Positions 7,592-18,013 of a stretch of DNA of 64,000 bases are shown in pieces (the stretch's first letter is position 1; each line of letters opens with the position of its first letter). Origin of the DNA: Streptococcus sp. S1 (lineage in GTDB: Bacteria > Bacillota > Bacilli > Lactobacillales > Streptococcaceae); contig NZ_CP139418.1 in assembly GCF_034137685.1 (NCBI RefSeq), forward strand, positions 206,001 through 270,000. Reading direction: 5' to 3'. The notes under the pieces were generated by a model that saw nothing but the letters and a program-made list of their open reading frames with translations, was not told the origin of the DNA and ran no database searches. The position numbers were made by a program, and so were the translations under genes.

Positions 7592-8656
7592 ATGACTGAT
7601 TTATTTTCTAAAATCAAAGAAGTAACTGAAATCCCTGCTATCTCAGGTCATGAAGCTCCTGTACGGGATTATTTGCGCCAACAATTGACCCCTCATGTTG
7701 ACGAAATCGTGACAGATGGTCTCGGTGGGATCTTTGGGGTCAAACATTCAACAGCTGCCGATGCTCCTCGTATCTTAGTAGCTGCCCACATGGACGAAGT
7801 TGGTTTTATGATCAGCGAAATCAAAGCTGACGGAACTTTCCGTGTTGTCCCAATCGGAGGTTGGAATCCGATGGTCGTTAGCAGCCAACGCTTCAAACTC
7901 TTTACACGCGACGGACGTGAATACCCTGCTATTTCAGGATCTGTTCCTCCTCATTTGACACGTGGAACAGGTGGACCAACCGTACCTGCCATTAGCGACA
8001 TCGTCTTTGATGCAGGCTTTAGCTCTAAAGCCGAAGCTGAAAGCTATGGGGTTCGTCCTGGAGATACCTTGGTCCCAGATAGCTCTGCGATTCTCACTGC
8101 TAATGGTAAAAACGTCATCTCAAAAGCATGGGATAACCGCTATGGCGTCTTGATGGTCAGCGAATTGGCCAAGAACCTCTCTGGACAAGCCTTAAACAAC
8201 GAACTCTATGTAGGGGCCAACGTTCAAGAAGAAGTGGGACTTCGTGGAGCTCACACTTCAACCACTAAATTTGATCCTGAAATCTTCCTTGCTGTAGACT
8301 GTTCGCCAGCGGCCGATGTCTTTGGAGACCAAGGTGCGATTGGGGAAGGAACACTGCTTCGCTTCTACGATCCAGGTCACATCATGCTACCAAATATGAA
8401 AGATTTCTTGCTCACTACTGCTGAAGAAGCGGGCATCAAATTCCAATATTACTGTGGTAAGGGTGGAACCGACGCTGGTGCCGCACACTTGAAGAATGGT
8501 GGAGTGCCATCTACCACCATCGGTGTCTGTGCCCGTTACATTCACTCTCACCAAACCCTCTATGCCATGGATGATTTCTTGCAAGCGCAAGCCTTCTTAC
8601 AAGCATTGGTTAAGAAATTGGATCGCTCTACAGTTGATTTGATCAAACACTATTAA
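7592..8656 (+). CDS. pepA: Glutamyl aminopeptidase, M42 family
   Basis: A 354-residue M42 metallo-aminopeptidase that removes N-terminal acidic residues from peptides in the cytosol. Visible metal and catalytic motifs are AAHMDEVGFM (about 66-75), KAWDNRYG (about 178-185), QEEVGLRGA (about 212-220) and AVDCSPA. The length is typical and the ATG is preceded by AGAAGGTAACC. It is divergent from the DUF4651 operon and ends at its own terminator, so it is monocistronic. These peptidases form large tetrahedral dodecamers, known from other family members. Confidence 0.92.
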   Translation: MTDLFSKIKEVTEIPAISGHEAPVRDYLRQQLTPHVDEIVTDGLGGIFGVKHSTAADAPRILVAAHMDEVGFMISEIKADGTFRVVPIGGWNPMVVSSQRFKLFTRDGREYPAISGSVPPHLTRGTGGPTVPAISDIVFDAGFSSKAEAESYGVRPGDTLVPDSSAILTANGKNVISKAWDNRYGVLMVSELAKNLSGQALNNELYVGANVQEEVGLRGAHTSTTKFDPEIFLAVDCSPAADVFGDQGAIGEGTLLRFYDPGHIMLPNMKDFLLTTAEEAGIKFQYYCGKGGTDAGAAHLKNGGVPSTTIGVCARYIHSHQTLYAMDDFLQAQAFLQALVKKLDRSTVDLIKHY

Positions 8657-8670
8657 GCAACATCGATCTG

Positions 8671-8692
8671 AAGCCCCGTAAGGGGCTTTTTT
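8671..8692 (+). terminator. Terminator of pepA
   Basis: Stem AAGCCCC/GGGGCTT (8671-8677 and 8682-8688) with a GTAA loop and a following T run. Confidence 0.88.
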
Positions 8693-8808
8693 AGAGGGAA
8701 AACAAGGTTCTCTTTGAAACTTTCCAGCATGAGTCACCATTAAGCCCTTTGGCATCCACACTCCCCTATGGAAAGTATCTTAGAATATTTTATCTTCCAT
8801 CTGTTTTC

Positions 8809-8817
8809 TGATATAAT
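8809..8817 (+). promoter_or_regulatory. Extended -10 promoter of the DUF1846 gene
   Basis: TGATATAAT is a perfect extended -10 element; no clear -35 was found. It predicts a leader of about 75 nt before the ATG at 8901. Confidence 0.6.
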
Positions 8818-8900
8818 ATGAAAGAATGAAATGGTAAGGAACTGAACACTCATCCTTGGTTCCGTGTAGCAGGCCCTTCCCTTATATACAGGAGTTTTAC

Positions 8901-10385
8901 ATGAAAAAACAAGCTTTTAGTTCTGAAAAGTATTTGAACTTGCAACGTGACCACATTATTGAGCGGATCAATCAATTCGATGGCAAGCTCTACCTTGAAT
9001 TTGGTGGTAAGATGTTAGAGGACTTCCACGCTGCTCGTGTCCTCCCTGGATACGAACCAGACAATAAGATCAAGCTGCTCCAAGAATTGCGCGACCAGGT
9101 GGAAATTGTCATTGCCATCAACGCCAACAACATTGAACACTCAAAAGCCCGTGGAGACCTAGGAATTTCTTATGACCAAGAAGTGCTACGTTTGATCGAC
9201 AAATTCAATGAATTAGGGATCTTTGTGGGCTCTGTCGTGATCACCCAATATGCTGGACAAGCTGCAGCAGACGCCTTTCGCAAGCAACTGGATAAGAGCG
9301 GGATCGCCTCTTATCTCCACTATCCGATCAAGGGCTATCCGACCGATATGGACCATATCATCTCTCCTGAAGGGATGGGGAAAAATGACTACATCAAAAC
9401 TAGTCGCAATTTGGTCGTTGTGACGGCTCCTGGACCTGGTTCTGGTAAGCTCGCAACTTGTATGTCCAATATGTACCATGACCAATTAAATGGAATCAAA
9501 TCTGGTTATGCTAAGTTTGAAACCTTCCCAGTTTGGAATCTTCCTTTGCACCACCCAGTCAACTTGGCTTATGAAGCAGCGACTGCCGATCTAGACGATG
9601 TCAATATGATCGATCCCTTCCACCTCCAAACCTACGGGGAAACAACGGTCAACTACAACCGCGATATTGAAATCTTCCCTGTCTTGAAGCGCATGTTGGA
9701 ACGCATCCTAGGAACCTCACCTTATGCTTCTCCAACAGACATGGGCGTCAATATGGTCGGTTTTGCCATTGTGGACAATGACGCTGCGATTGAAGCTTCC
9801 CAACAAGAAATCATCCGTCGCTATTACCAAACTATCTTGGATGTCAAAGCTGAACGCGTCGGTGAAGGAGCTGTCAAGAAGATTGAGCTCTTGATGAATG
9901 ATTTGAGCATTACTCCAAATAATCGGAAAGTGACCGTTCTTGCTCGTCAGAAAGAAGAAGAAACAGGAGAGCCAGCCTTGGCACTTGAATTGCCAAACGG
10001 CGAGATGGTAACCGGAAAAACCTCCGATCTCTTTGGCCCAACCGCAGCCCTCTTGATCAATGCGATCAAGAAATTGGCGCATATTGATAAAGAAACCAAA
10101 TTAATCGAGCCAGAATACGTCCAACCTATCCAAGGCTTGAAGATCAATCATTTGGGTAGCCGCAACCCTCGTCTTCACTCAAACGAGATCCTCATTGCCC
10201 TTGCTATTACAGCCATGACCAATGAAGACGCTAAGCTTGCTATGCAAGAATTAGGCAAGTTGAAAGGCAGTGAAGCCCACTCAACCGTGATGCTAACAGA
10301 CGAAGACAAGAATGTCCTTCGCAAGCTCGGTATCAACGTCACCATGGACCCTGTCTACCAGTACGATCGTTTGTATCGTAAATAA
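8901..10385 (+). CDS. DUF1846 domain-containing protein
   Basis: A 494-residue cytoplasmic protein ([20 protein letters not shown]). It matches the long conserved DUF1846 family of Firmicutes throughout, including [22 protein letters not shown] near the start and [22 protein letters not shown] in the middle, a glycine-rich loop that looks like a phosphate-binding site. No function has been firmly assigned. The ATG at 8901 follows GGAG with good spacing; a longer TTG reading from 8856 is unlikely because it starts inside the leader. It is a single-gene unit. Confidence 0.86.
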   Translation: MKKQAFSSEKYLNLQRDHIIERINQFDGKLYLEFGGKMLEDFHAARVLPGYEPDNKIKLLQELRDQVEIVIAINANNIEHSKARGDLGISYDQEVLRLIDKFNELGIFVGSVVITQYAGQAAADAFRKQLDKSGIASYLHYPIKGYPTDMDHIISPEGMGKNDYIKTSRNLVVVTAPGPGSGKLATCMSNMYHDQLNGIKSGYAKFETFPVWNLPLHHPVNLAYEAATADLDDVNMIDPFHLQTYGETTVNYNRDIEIFPVLKRMLERILGTSPYASPTDMGVNMVGFAIVDNDAAIEASQQEIIRRYYQTILDVKAERVGEGAVKKIELLMNDLSITPNNRKVTVLARQKEEETGEPALALELPNGEMVTGKTSDLFGPTAALLINAIKKLAHIDKETKLIEPEYVQPIQGLKINHLGSRNPRLHSNEILIALAITAMTNEDAKLAMQELGKLKGSEAHSTVMLTDEDKNVLRKLGINVTMDPVYQYDRLYRK

Positions 10386-10400
10386 ACTAAGACAAACAAA

Positions 10401-10425
10401 AACAATCCCTGTTTTAGGAATTGTT
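10401..10425 (+). other. Partial copy of a terminator stem
   Basis: AACAATCCCTG, a short loop, then GGAATTGTT. It resembles the functional terminator at 10672-10703 but has a mismatched stem and lacks a T run. The two copies flank the insertion between them. Confidence 0.5.
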
Positions 10426-10427
10426 CA

Positions 10428-10472
10428 GATTGAAGACAAAGTCTTCTTAAAAAACTTTCCTTAGGTGAGTAC
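10428..10472 (+). repeat. 45-bp dispersed repeat, copy 1
   Basis: Runs from GATTGAAGAC to GGTGAGTAC and contains a GAAGAC/GTCTTC hairpin. An inverted copy differing by two substitutions and a 1-bp gap lies at 43754-43797. Both copies begin beside a terminator hairpin. Confidence 0.75.
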
Positions 10473-10587
10473 GGACGTCAGCGAACTTCTACGAAGTTCC
10501 ATGACTAATTATTGAGCCTAAGGTCTCAATAATTCCGAGTGCCTGAAACGGTATTGTTTCAGGCACTTTTCTCACGGCGGAAAGTTT
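10455..10587 (+). repeat. Hairpin-rich candidate MITE with terminal inverted repeats
   Basis: Ends are imperfect inverted repeats: ACTTTCCTTAGGTGAG at the left, CTCACGGCGGAAAGTTT at the right. Between them are three consecutive perfect stems: 10483-10499 (7 bp), 10507-10534 (10 bp) and 10539-10566 (11 bp, followed by TTTT). No open reading frame of note. The 10588-10670 stretch is A/T-rich without recognisable features. Confidence 0.5.
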
Positions 10588-10671
10588 CATTAGATGACTG
10601 AATAACTATAACGAGTATAATTTTTAAAGAATTGATTAGATTCTATTAAAGATTCGTTTATCTACGCTCTC

Positions 10672-10703
10672 AACAATCCCTGCTCGAGGGATTGTTTTTT
10701 TAT
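10672..10703 (+). terminator. Terminator downstream of the DUF1846 gene
   Basis: Stem AACAATCCC/GGGATTGTT (10672-10680 and 10688-10696) followed by a T run on the plus strand. It faces the 3' end of the folate operon. Confidence 0.82.
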
Positions 10704-10720
10704 AATGCAAAGAAGAGAAA

Positions 10721-11539
10721 CTATTTGACAGCCTCCCATAATTGGCGAATGGGCTTTCTTTGAACAGGGTCCACAAAATGAGGAGCAATTTCATTCAAAG
10801 ATTCTAGGACAAAGGCACGTTCTGCCACATAAGGATGCGGCAAGATCAAGCTCGGACTGTAACAAATGGTGTCATCCATATAGAGCAGATCTAGATCGAT
10901 CACACGTGGCCCCCACTTGACCTCACGAACACGCCCCATTTCTTGCTCAATGGCAAGTAAGGTTTCTAGTAAATCCTCTGGGGTCATCCAGGTTTCAACC
11001 TCTGCCACTTGATTCAAAAAGGTATCCTGCTCCACTCCTCCCCAAGGTTCCGTTTCAATCCTTGTGGACGTTTGAAGAAGGTGAATGCCTCGATCCTTGA
11101 TTTTTTCTAGCGCCGTCTCTAGCTGCAGTTGTTTATCTCCCATATTGGTACCAAGGCCAATAAAGGCTCGTTTTTTCTCTCGCTCGATTGTCACCGAACA
11201 AGTCTCGAGTGGCAAGGGAACAGGAGCCCAAGGTTTTTTCAACTCCAGACGAACTTTTTCTACAAAGGCATAACTTTCGAAAATCTTTTGCACCAATTGA
11301 AAGGCAACCGTTTCAATCAGATCGATCTTTTCTGCCTGCATCCACTCGGTCAACTGTTCCGCCAAGATCCCGTAATGGATCGAAGCATCCAAATCTCCTG
11401 TGCGGGCAGCACGGGTCATCTCATAATCTACCCATAGGTCTAGGACAAAGCGTTGTCCTAATTCTTTTTCTGCTGGAAAAACACCATGATAGGCGTATAC
11501 CTCTAAGTCCTTGATCCGTAATTGATCCACTCTCTTCAC
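10721..11539 (-). CDS. sulD: Bifunctional dihydroneopterin aldolase / HPPK
   Basis: A 272-residue fusion catalysing two successive folate steps. Residues 1-120 are dihydroneopterin aldolase ([22 protein letters not shown]); residues 128-272 are 6-hydroxymethyl-dihydropterin pyrophosphokinase ([12 protein letters not shown], then [15 protein letters not shown] and [13 protein letters not shown]). The fusion is the pneumococcal SulD arrangement. It is the last gene of the folP-folC-folE-folBK operon, 16 bp after folE, and supplies the pterin substrate to the DHPS encoded by the first gene. Confidence 0.93.
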   Translation of the reverse strand: MKRVDQLRIKDLEVYAYHGVFPAEKELGQRFVLDLWVDYEMTRAARTGDLDASIHYGILAEQLTEWMQAEKIDLIETVAFQLVQKIFESYAFVEKVRLELKKPWAPVPLPLETCSVTIEREKKRAFIGLGTNMGDKQLQLETALEKIKDRGIHLLQTSTRIETEPWGGVEQDTFLNQVAEVETWMTPEDLLETLLAIEQEMGRVREVKWGPRVIDLDLLYMDDTICYSPSLILPHPYVAERAFVLESLNEIAPHFVDPVQRKPIRQLWEAVK

Positions 11540-11555
11540 CTCTTATAGCCGGCCA

Positions 11556-12110
11556 TTAGTGGCCCATGAGTTTATAGGCTTCATTTTTCAAGTCTTTATC
11601 TGTCGCAAGCAGTCCACGTGCAGCAGTTGTCACTGTTGCAGTCCCAGGTTTACGGACACCCCGCATGTTCATACACATATGCTCTGCTTCTACACAGACA
11701 AGGGCACCTTGCGCTCCAAGATATTCCATCAAGGCATCTGCGATTTCTACCGTCAATCGTTCCTGAATCTGTGGTTTTTTAGCATAAACTTCGACCGTAC
11801 GAGCCAGTTTTGAAAGCCCAGCAACACGGCCATTTGGAATGTAGGCAATGTGCACTTTTCCATAAAACGGCAAAAAGTGATGCTCACACATGGAATGGAA
11901 GAAAATATCCTTCTCAACCACCATATTGTTATCAATGATTTCAAATGATTTAGACAGGTGCTCTTCTGCCGTCTGTCCTAGTCCTGAAAAGATTTCTTGG
12001 TACATCTTTGCAATGCGGGACGGGGTTTCTTGAAGCCCTTCACGGTTCTCATCTTCACCGACTGCCTCGATGATCATTTTTACTGCTTCTTCAATTTTCT
12101 TTGTATCCAT
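11556..12110 (-). CDS. folE: GTP cyclohydrolase I
   Basis: A 184-residue type I enzyme that converts GTP to dihydroneopterin triphosphate, the entry step of folate synthesis. The zinc and active-site motifs are present: [21 protein letters not shown] (about 73-93) and [14 protein letters not shown] (about 139-152). Length is normal. It lies 8 bp after folC in the folate operon (SulC in the pneumococcal naming). Confidence 0.95.
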   Translation of the reverse strand: MDTKKIEEAVKMIIEAVGEDENREGLQETPSRIAKMYQEIFSGLGQTAEEHLSKSFEIIDNNMVVEKDIFFHSMCEHHFLPFYGKVHIAYIPNGRVAGLSKLARTVEVYAKKPQIQERLTVEIADALMEYLGAQGALVCVEAEHMCMNMRGVRKPGTATVTTAARGLLATDKDLKNEAYKLMGH

Positions 12111-12118
12111 ATCATCTC

Positions 12119-13429
12119 CTAGTTGGATTTTTCTGTTTTTAATAAATAAGGTCGTACCTGGCTAAGGAAATAGAGCGATCCCGTTACAATGAGGAGCTCA
12201 TCATCTCCAGCTTGCCAGTTTTGTAGAAATTCTCGCCAGTCCACTTCCTCAAGCTGGTGGTGGTTTGCAGCAGCTATCATCTCTTCTTGAGAATAGGCTC
12301 TTGGATCTTCAAAGGTCGTGAGGATCAAGCGACTATTTTCCAGTTCCTGCCACTGAATGAGCATCTCTTCTAAGGCTTTGGTCCGGATGCAAGTAAAAAG
12401 AATGGTCTTTTTTTGACTTGGGAACAGTTCTCGAAGACTTGCGATCAAAGGCGCAACGGCATGGGGGTTATGGGCCCCGTCCAGCAAGAGCATGGGTTTT
12501 TGAGAGATCACTTCCATCCGACCAGGCCAGACAACCTGACGCAAAGCCTTATCTACCAACTCTTTTGACAAGACTTCACGCCCTTCTCTTTCAAAAAGTA
12601 CATCACAAATACTGATAGCAAGAGCTGCATTTCTGGCCTGGTGATGACCTAAGAGCGCTACTTGATAAGAAGCTGTTTCTCTTTTGGAACTGTGATAAGA
12701 AAAGGATTGGCCTGATAAACAAGAGGCCTCTAGCTCAACTTGGTAATCTCTGTCATAGGCTGTTATCGGTGCCTGCTCTTGAATCGCAATGCCTTCAATG
12801 ACTTGGCTAGCTTCTGCTTCTAATTTCCCTAGAACCAGAGGAATTCCTGGCTTAATGATACCTGCCTTTTCACGGGCAATGGAAGCCAGATCTGGCCCAA
12901 GAAGAGCAACATGATCCAAGCCGATCGATGTGATCGCAGTCAGAACGGGCTGGCAGACGTTAGTACTGTCTAGTCGTCCCCCCATACCGACTTCCATAAT
13001 CACATAATCCAGCTCCTCATGAGCAAAATAATCATAGGCGATCGCCGTCATCACTTCAAATTCCGTCAAACCTTGAAAGATGTCTCTTGATTCTTCAGCT
13101 TCCAAGAGCTGTTGGTAGCTATCCAGATAGGTTTGCAGGTCTTGATCGGAGATGGCTTCGCCATTAATGGTGATCTGGTCATTGTAATGGATCAGATAAG
13201 GAGAGGTAAAGACTCCAACGCGTAAACCTGACTGCCTCAAGAGTTGGGACAAGGTAGCAATGGTAGAGCCTTTGCCATTGGTCCCCGCAATATGAATGAC
13301 CCGACAGTCTAGGTGAGGATTTCCTCTCAAAGCCAAGAGAGCTTCCATGCGCTCCAAGCCGAAATGTGGATCTTGGGAACGATAGGCTTCTAGCCAACGA
13401 AGATCCAACTGATGTTCTTTTGTCTTCAT
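12119..13429 (-). CDS. folC: Dihydrofolate synthase / folylpolyglutamate synthase
   Basis: A 436-residue Mur-ligase-like enzyme that adds glutamate to dihydropteroate and elongates the polyglutamate tail using ATP. The P-loop [10 protein letters not shown] is at about residues 46-55; [16 protein letters not shown] and [11 protein letters not shown] are the other family signatures. The ATG directly abuts the folP stop, indicating coupling. SulB in the pneumococcal sul operon. Confidence 0.94.
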   Translation of the reverse strand: MKTKEHQLDLRWLEAYRSQDPHFGLERMEALLALRGNPHLDCRVIHIAGTNGKGSTIATLSQLLRQSGLRVGVFTSPYLIHYNDQITINGEAISDQDLQTYLDSYQQLLEAEESRDIFQGLTEFEVMTAIAYDYFAHEELDYVIMEVGMGGRLDSTNVCQPVLTAITSIGLDHVALLGPDLASIAREKAGIIKPGIPLVLGKLEAEASQVIEGIAIQEQAPITAYDRDYQVELEASCLSGQSFSYHSSKRETASYQVALLGHHQARNAALAISICDVLFEREGREVLSKELVDKALRQVVWPGRMEVISQKPMLLLDGAHNPHAVAPLIASLRELFPSQKKTILFTCIRTKALEEMLIQWQELENSRLILTTFEDPRAYSQEEMIAAANHHQLEEVDWREFLQNWQAGDDELLIVTGSLYFLSQVRPYLLKTEKSN

Positions 13430-14404
<975 letters not shown>

Positions 14405-14426
14405 CTACAGCATGATTGCGAACAAA

Positions 14427-14455
14427 AGAGGCTAGAACAAATGTTCTAAACCTCT
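14427..14455 (-). terminator. Hairpin in the folP leader, weak terminator or attenuator
   Basis: Two stacked stems, AGAGG/CCTCT and AGAAC/GTTCT, followed on the minus strand by TTTT. It lies after the CPBP gene and 47 bp before folP, so it could end the upstream transcript or attenuate the folate operon. Confidence 0.45.
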
Positions 14456-14459
14456 GAGT

Positions 14460-14525
14460 TCATTCTCCATACGGATTGCTTATTTTTTCTGACCTTCTGT
14501 ACGAAGATTCTGCATCAAAACTCAT
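14460..14525 (-). CDS. Possible 21-residue leader peptide before folP
   Basis: A short reading frame starting ATG AGT TTT GAT and ending TGA, preceded by a weak TAGG ribosome site and a TAAAAT-like -10. It ends 5 nt before the hairpin at 14427-14455. The peptide is hydrophilic (begins MSFDAESSYRR) and I do not recognise it. It may be chance; the interest is its position in front of a terminator-like hairpin. Confidence 0.25.
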   Translation of the reverse strand: MSFDAESSYRRSEKISNPYGE

Positions 14526-14542
14526 TGGTACCTACCATTTTA

Positions 14543-15274
14543 TCATAATTTATCATGGAAGAAAACTCTCGATACCGGCAATAAACAAAGGAGGAGTACA
14601 GCCGGATAATAATAAGCTAGCGCATTCAAAGTCATATGGAGACAGATGCTATACTCGATCCGCTTGTAGCGATAAGCCACCCAAGTTAAGATCAAGGACA
14701 TGCCTCCGTAAGCTACCCATTCCCCCAGGGTACTCGGACCATGCAAGTAAGTAAAAAAGAGAGCACCGGCTAGGTAACCGATCGGTTCTGCCCCTCGAAA
14801 GATCAAACGAGGGATGATGGCCCGACAGAGCAGCTCTTCTAGAATCGGAGCGACAAGGATCACGACCATGCCCATAGCAAGAAAAGGAGCATGAGATTGT
14901 AGTTCATTCAGAGCCGCTTGGTTTGCCGTCGTACCACCTGCCTCTTGTTTCAACAAGGGATAGGCGAGCAGGTTATTAGCCATCAACAAGAGAAGAAAAA
15001 GAAAATTTCTCCCCAGAGCCGGCCAGGTTATGACCCGAACATCCAAGTTCTCCAGAGGGCTCATCTTAATGACCCTATAAAAAACAAAGAGCACCGCCAC
15101 TGTCACCAAGAGAGTGAGGATGGTGACCCACCTTGCATCCATTCCTTCTTGAAGGGAATAAACCATGGTGATGAGGGGAAATTGTGAGAGAAAGAATAAG
15201 GGCACAAAAAGCAGGAGCCAGAGGGCATTCTTACATAATGGGTGCTCTCGAACAAAAGACTGTATATTTTTCAA
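14543..15274 (-). CDS. CPBP-family intramembrane protease-like protein
   Basis: A 243-residue membrane protein with about seven hydrophobic helices. It carries the two CPBP (Abi/Rce1-like) motifs: EELLCRAIIPRL (EExxxR, about 145-156) and FFTYLHG (FxxxH, about 172-178), which form the glutamyl active site of this family. Streptococcal members are associated with bacteriocin immunity or surface-protein processing, but no substrate is evident here. It stands alone between ackA and the folate operon. Confidence 0.8.
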   Translation of the reverse strand: MKNIQSFVREHPLCKNALWLLLFVPLFFLSQFPLITMVYSLQEGMDARWVTILTLLVTVAVLFVFYRVIKMSPLENLDVRVITWPALGRNFLFLLLLMANNLLAYPLLKQEAGGTTANQAALNELQSHAPFLAMGMVVILVAPILEELLCRAIIPRLIFRGAEPIGYLAGALFFTYLHGPSTLGEWVAYGGMSLILTWVAYRYKRIEYSICLHMTLNALAYYYPAVLLLCLLPVSRVFFHDKL

Positions 15275-15301
15275 TGGACAACCTCTTTCTTGTATAAAAT
15301 A

Positions 15302-15332
15302 AGAAGGCTGGGGCTTTCGCCTCCAGCCTTCT
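15302..15332 (-). terminator. Terminator of ackA
   Basis: A perfect 10-bp stem AGAAGGCTGG/CCAGCCTTCT (15302-15311 and 15323-15332). T-rich sequence follows on the minus strand. Confidence 0.82.
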
Positions 15333-15346
15333 CACTTTATTTCAGT

Positions 15347-16540
15347 TTACTGATTTTTGAAACGTTCAACGTCACGCGCAATCACCAACTCTTCATCAGT
15401 TGGAATCACCAATACCTTCACACGGGAATCATCTGTGGAAATATCTCCAACAACTCCAAAGACGTTCTTTTCAGGGTCGACCTTGCAGCCAAACCAGCTG
15501 ATCCCATTGATAATAGAAGAACGAACGTTTACTGCATTTTCACCGATTCCTGCTGTAAAGATGATGGCATCTGCACCGTTCAAGACAGCCAAGTATTGAC
15601 CGATGTATTTTTGCAAACGATCGATAAAGATATCGTAAGCCAATTTAGCTTTTTCGTCTCCATTCTGCATCGCTGTATGAATATCCCGCATGTCGCTAGA
15701 AGATTCAGAAACACCCAGAAGACCTGATTCACGATTGAGGATGCGGCTGATATCTTCAGGCTTACTGAAATCCTCTGTATGTTCCATCAAGTAAGGAATA
15801 ATCGCTGGATCGAGATCCCCTGTACGGGTTCCCATCATGACTCCACCTAGAGGGGTGAAACCCATTGAAGTATCGACAGAGATTCCCTTGTCAACCGCTG
15901 TAACAGATACACCATTTCCAACGTGACAGGTGATCAATTTCAATTCTTCTAATGGTTTTCCGAGAAGTTTAGCTGCTTCTCCAGCCACATACTGATGACT
16001 GGTCCCATGAGCACCGTACTTACGGACCTTATTTTCTGTGTAATATTTGGTTGGAAGAGGGTAACGATAAGCTTTTTCCGGCATGGTTGTATGGAAAGAA
16101 GTATCAAATACCACAACACTGGTAATATTTGGACAAATCTCTCTAAAGGCACGAATTCCAGCTGCATTTGCAGGATTATGAAGAGGTGCTAATAAAGACA
16201 ATTCTTCTACTTTTCGAAGGACTTCGTCATCTACCAAGGCAGAATCCTTGAAGTATTCTCCACCAGCAACGACGCGGTGGCCCACACCTGTAATCTCATC
16301 GTAGGATTTGATAATATCAAAACGAATCAAATCATCCAACAAAATTTTTACAGCTTGTGTATGGTCCTGGATATCTAATACTTGTTTTTCAGAGCGTCCA
16401 TCAAATTTAACAGTTGAAATAGAATCTTTCAAACCGATCCGTTCAATCAACCCTTTTGCAAGAACAGTTTCCTCTGGCATTTGGTACAATTGCCATTTCA
16501 AACTAGAGCTTCCTGCATTAATAGAAATTGTTTTCGACAT
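15347..16540 (-). CDS. ackA: Acetate kinase
   Basis: A 397-residue cytoplasmic kinase interconverting acetyl phosphate plus ADP and acetate plus ATP; in streptococci it generates ATP from pyruvate oxidase or phosphotransacetylase products. Signatures: [16 protein letters not shown] (N-terminal phosphate loop), [12 protein letters not shown] (about 148-159) and FTAGIGENA (about 327-335). Length is standard. It lies 51 bp after the methylase gene with its own extended -10 promoter and a cre-like site, so it can be transcribed alone. Confidence 0.96.
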   Translation of the reverse strand: MSKTISINAGSSSLKWQLYQMPEETVLAKGLIERIGLKDSISTVKFDGRSEKQVLDIQDHTQAVKILLDDLIRFDIIKSYDEITGVGHRVVAGGEYFKDSALVDDEVLRKVEELSLLAPLHNPANAAGIRAFREICPNITSVVVFDTSFHTTMPEKAYRYPLPTKYYTENKVRKYGAHGTSHQYVAGEAAKLLGKPLEELKLITCHVGNGVSVTAVDKGISVDTSMGFTPLGGVMMGTRTGDLDPAIIPYLMEHTEDFSKPEDISRILNRESGLLGVSESSSDMRDIHTAMQNGDEKAKLAYDIFIDRLQKYIGQYLAVLNGADAIIFTAGIGENAVNVRSSIINGISWFGCKVDPEKNVFGVVGDISTDDSRVKVLVIPTDEELVIARDVERFKNQ

Positions 16541-16551
16541 ATATTCACCTC

Positions 16552-16579
16552 ATTAAGCGTTTTCACTTCCTCTATTATA
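16552..16579 (-). promoter_or_regulatory. ackA promoter and cre-like site
   Basis: Minus-strand extended -10 TGATATAAT (TATAAT at 16574-16579), followed downstream by TGAAAACGCTTAAT (16552-16565), similar to a cre. The site falls at or just after the likely transcript start, which suits repression better than activation. Weak -35. Confidence 0.5.
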
Positions 16580-16591
16580 TCAGATCTTTGA

Positions 16592-17545
16592 TCAAATTTC
16601 ACTATCCTTTAACCAGTTTTGGAAACTTTCCATAAAGTGAACCACCTGGTCTTGATCCTGGAGATCGGTAAACGGATAGACAAAGGGCTGAACAGACTCT
16701 TCTTCTTGTTTTCGTAGGACGAAAATCGTCTTAGCATAGGCTGGATTTAAAAAAAGAGATTCTGGCAAGGTCAGCATGGCAAGGAGTTGAGCTTTGTCTG
16801 TTAGCCAAGCTTTTAAAAGGTCACTCTGAGGGCTCGTCAAGAGGTTATTTGGAGCTAAAAAGATGGCAACTCCTTGAGGTTTCAGATATTTCAGAGCCTG
16901 TTCCATCATAAGGTGATGGGCATAGGTATGGCCTTCGGAGCTCGCTACCTGATAGCGCTGTGCAATCGCATCATCTGGATAATAGCCAATCGGTAAGTCG
17001 CTAACGATCAAGTCACTTTCTTTCAACACTTGTGGACGCACCGCGTCGCCTTGTGCAAAGACAACACTGGATTCCATCACATCTGCGATACTAGCAGATA
17101 GGTCAATCAAAAGATCATCCACTTCCAATCCTAAGTAATCAATCGTGAGGCGGCTATTGTTGACAATGGTCTCAGCGAGATTTCCGGTTCCACTTCCCAC
17201 TTCTAAGACATCCAAATGGTCGCTTTTAGCCAACTGATCGATCAAAAATGTAATGATAAAACCAATCGCATCTGGTGTGAACTGGTGATTCGCTTGTAAA
17301 GGTTCTGTCTGAGCAGCTTTCATAAAAAGGAATTGGTAGGCTCTGCGCCATTCTTCCTTACTTAAACCTAGTTCTTTTAATTTTTTGCTATTGTTTTTAA
17401 CAAGGTCTAGATCCGTCTTGCCATCCAAATACATGACATTTTGTTCAATCAAGGCGTCATAAAAGTTGGTCGACAATTCATTTTGAATACTTTGAGTGTT
17501 TTCTAATAGATAGGTATAAGCTTGTTCAATTTTTTCGAAATTCAT
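16592..17545 (-). CDS. YtxK-like class I SAM-dependent (N6-adenine-type) methyltransferase
   Basis: A 317-residue protein with SAM-binding motif I VLEVGSGTGNLAE (about 112-124) and the catalytic-type motif SDLPIGYYPDD (about 186-196), a variant of the NPPY motif of N6-adenine methylases. It lies directly after the comG operon in the same direction, a placement shared with pneumococcus and with ytxK near Bacillus comG-like genes. No restriction partner is nearby, so it is not a classical restriction-modification enzyme. Its substrate is unknown. Confidence 0.8.
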   Translation of the reverse strand: MNFEKIEQAYTYLLENTQSIQNELSTNFYDALIEQNVMYLDGKTDLDLVKNNSKKLKELGLSKEEWRRAYQFLFMKAAQTEPLQANHQFTPDAIGFIITFLIDQLAKSDHLDVLEVGSGTGNLAETIVNNSRLTIDYLGLEVDDLLIDLSASIADVMESSVVFAQGDAVRPQVLKESDLIVSDLPIGYYPDDAIAQRYQVASSEGHTYAHHLMMEQALKYLKPQGVAIFLAPNNLLTSPQSDLLKAWLTDKAQLLAMLTLPESLFLNPAYAKTIFVLRKQEEESVQPFVYPFTDLQDQDQVVHFMESFQNWLKDSEI

Positions 17546-17575
17546 GATTTCCTCCGCACCCTATCATACCAAAAA

Positions 17576-18013
17576 TTAGTCTTTTTCGCTATTTTCTGAT
17601 GGGTCCTTGGCCTCGTTTGGCGTCTCTTCAGAAGGCGTTTCGGTCCCTGCCTTCTCCTTATCTTTCTGTTTCTTCTTCTTTTCTTTTTGACTCTTCTTGC
17701 TTTCTTTTTCTTCCCTTACAGGAAGCACAAACTCATAGCTTTCGCCATTCATCTCAGCTTGGGCATGAAGAAAATCGTTGTCCTTCTTTAGCTGAACAAC
17801 TCCAGACTTTAAATGAATCTCTGATGCCTTCTCGTCACTTTTTCCTTTTTCAAGAGCCAGTTGTACCAAAGCGTAGGCTCGAAGACGATCTTGACTCGTC
17901 TTTAAGATCCGTTTTTCCGCGACCTGACGGTGCAGGTAAAACTGAAGCAAGAGACTGAAAATTACTGCCATCAAGAGGGCGTAGAGCAAGACACCAGCCT
18001 TAACTTTTTTCAT
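17576..18013 (-). CDS. comGG: ComGG-like minor pseudopilin
   Basis: A 145-residue competence-pilus protein with one N-terminal hydrophobic helix (MKKVKAGVLLYALLMAVIFS). I chose the ATG at 18013, which overlaps comGF by 14 bp. From about residue 95 the sequence becomes an almost purely charged tail rich in Lys, Glu, Pro and Ser with no globular character, longer than I expect for the family. No FTLIE prepilin motif, as usual for ComGG. Last gene of the comG operon. Confidence 0.83.
   Translation of the reverse strand: MKKVKAGVLLYALLMAVIFSLLLQFYLHRQVAEKRILKTSQDRLRAYALVQLALEKGKSDEKASEIHLKSGVVQLKKDNDFLHAQAEMNGESYEFVLPVREEKESKKSQKEKKKKQKDKEKAGTETPSEETPNEAKDPSENSEKD

Noticed and set aside
8856..8900. 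N-terminal extension of the DUF1846 protein from a TTG codon
   Set aside because: The stretch includes the ribosome site of the ATG at 8901 and has no conserved sequence.
10428..10670. CRISPR array or IS remnant
   Set aside because: The stems are all different, there are no regularly spaced direct repeats and no transposase fragment; better described as a small repeat element.
15242..15727. 161-codon open frame opposite ackA
   Set aside because: Crosses the ackA terminator and reads antisense through a conserved gene; no plausible product.
16592..17545. Restriction-modification system
   Set aside because: No restriction or specificity gene adjoins the methylase; its fixed place after comG indicates a housekeeping YtxK-like role.
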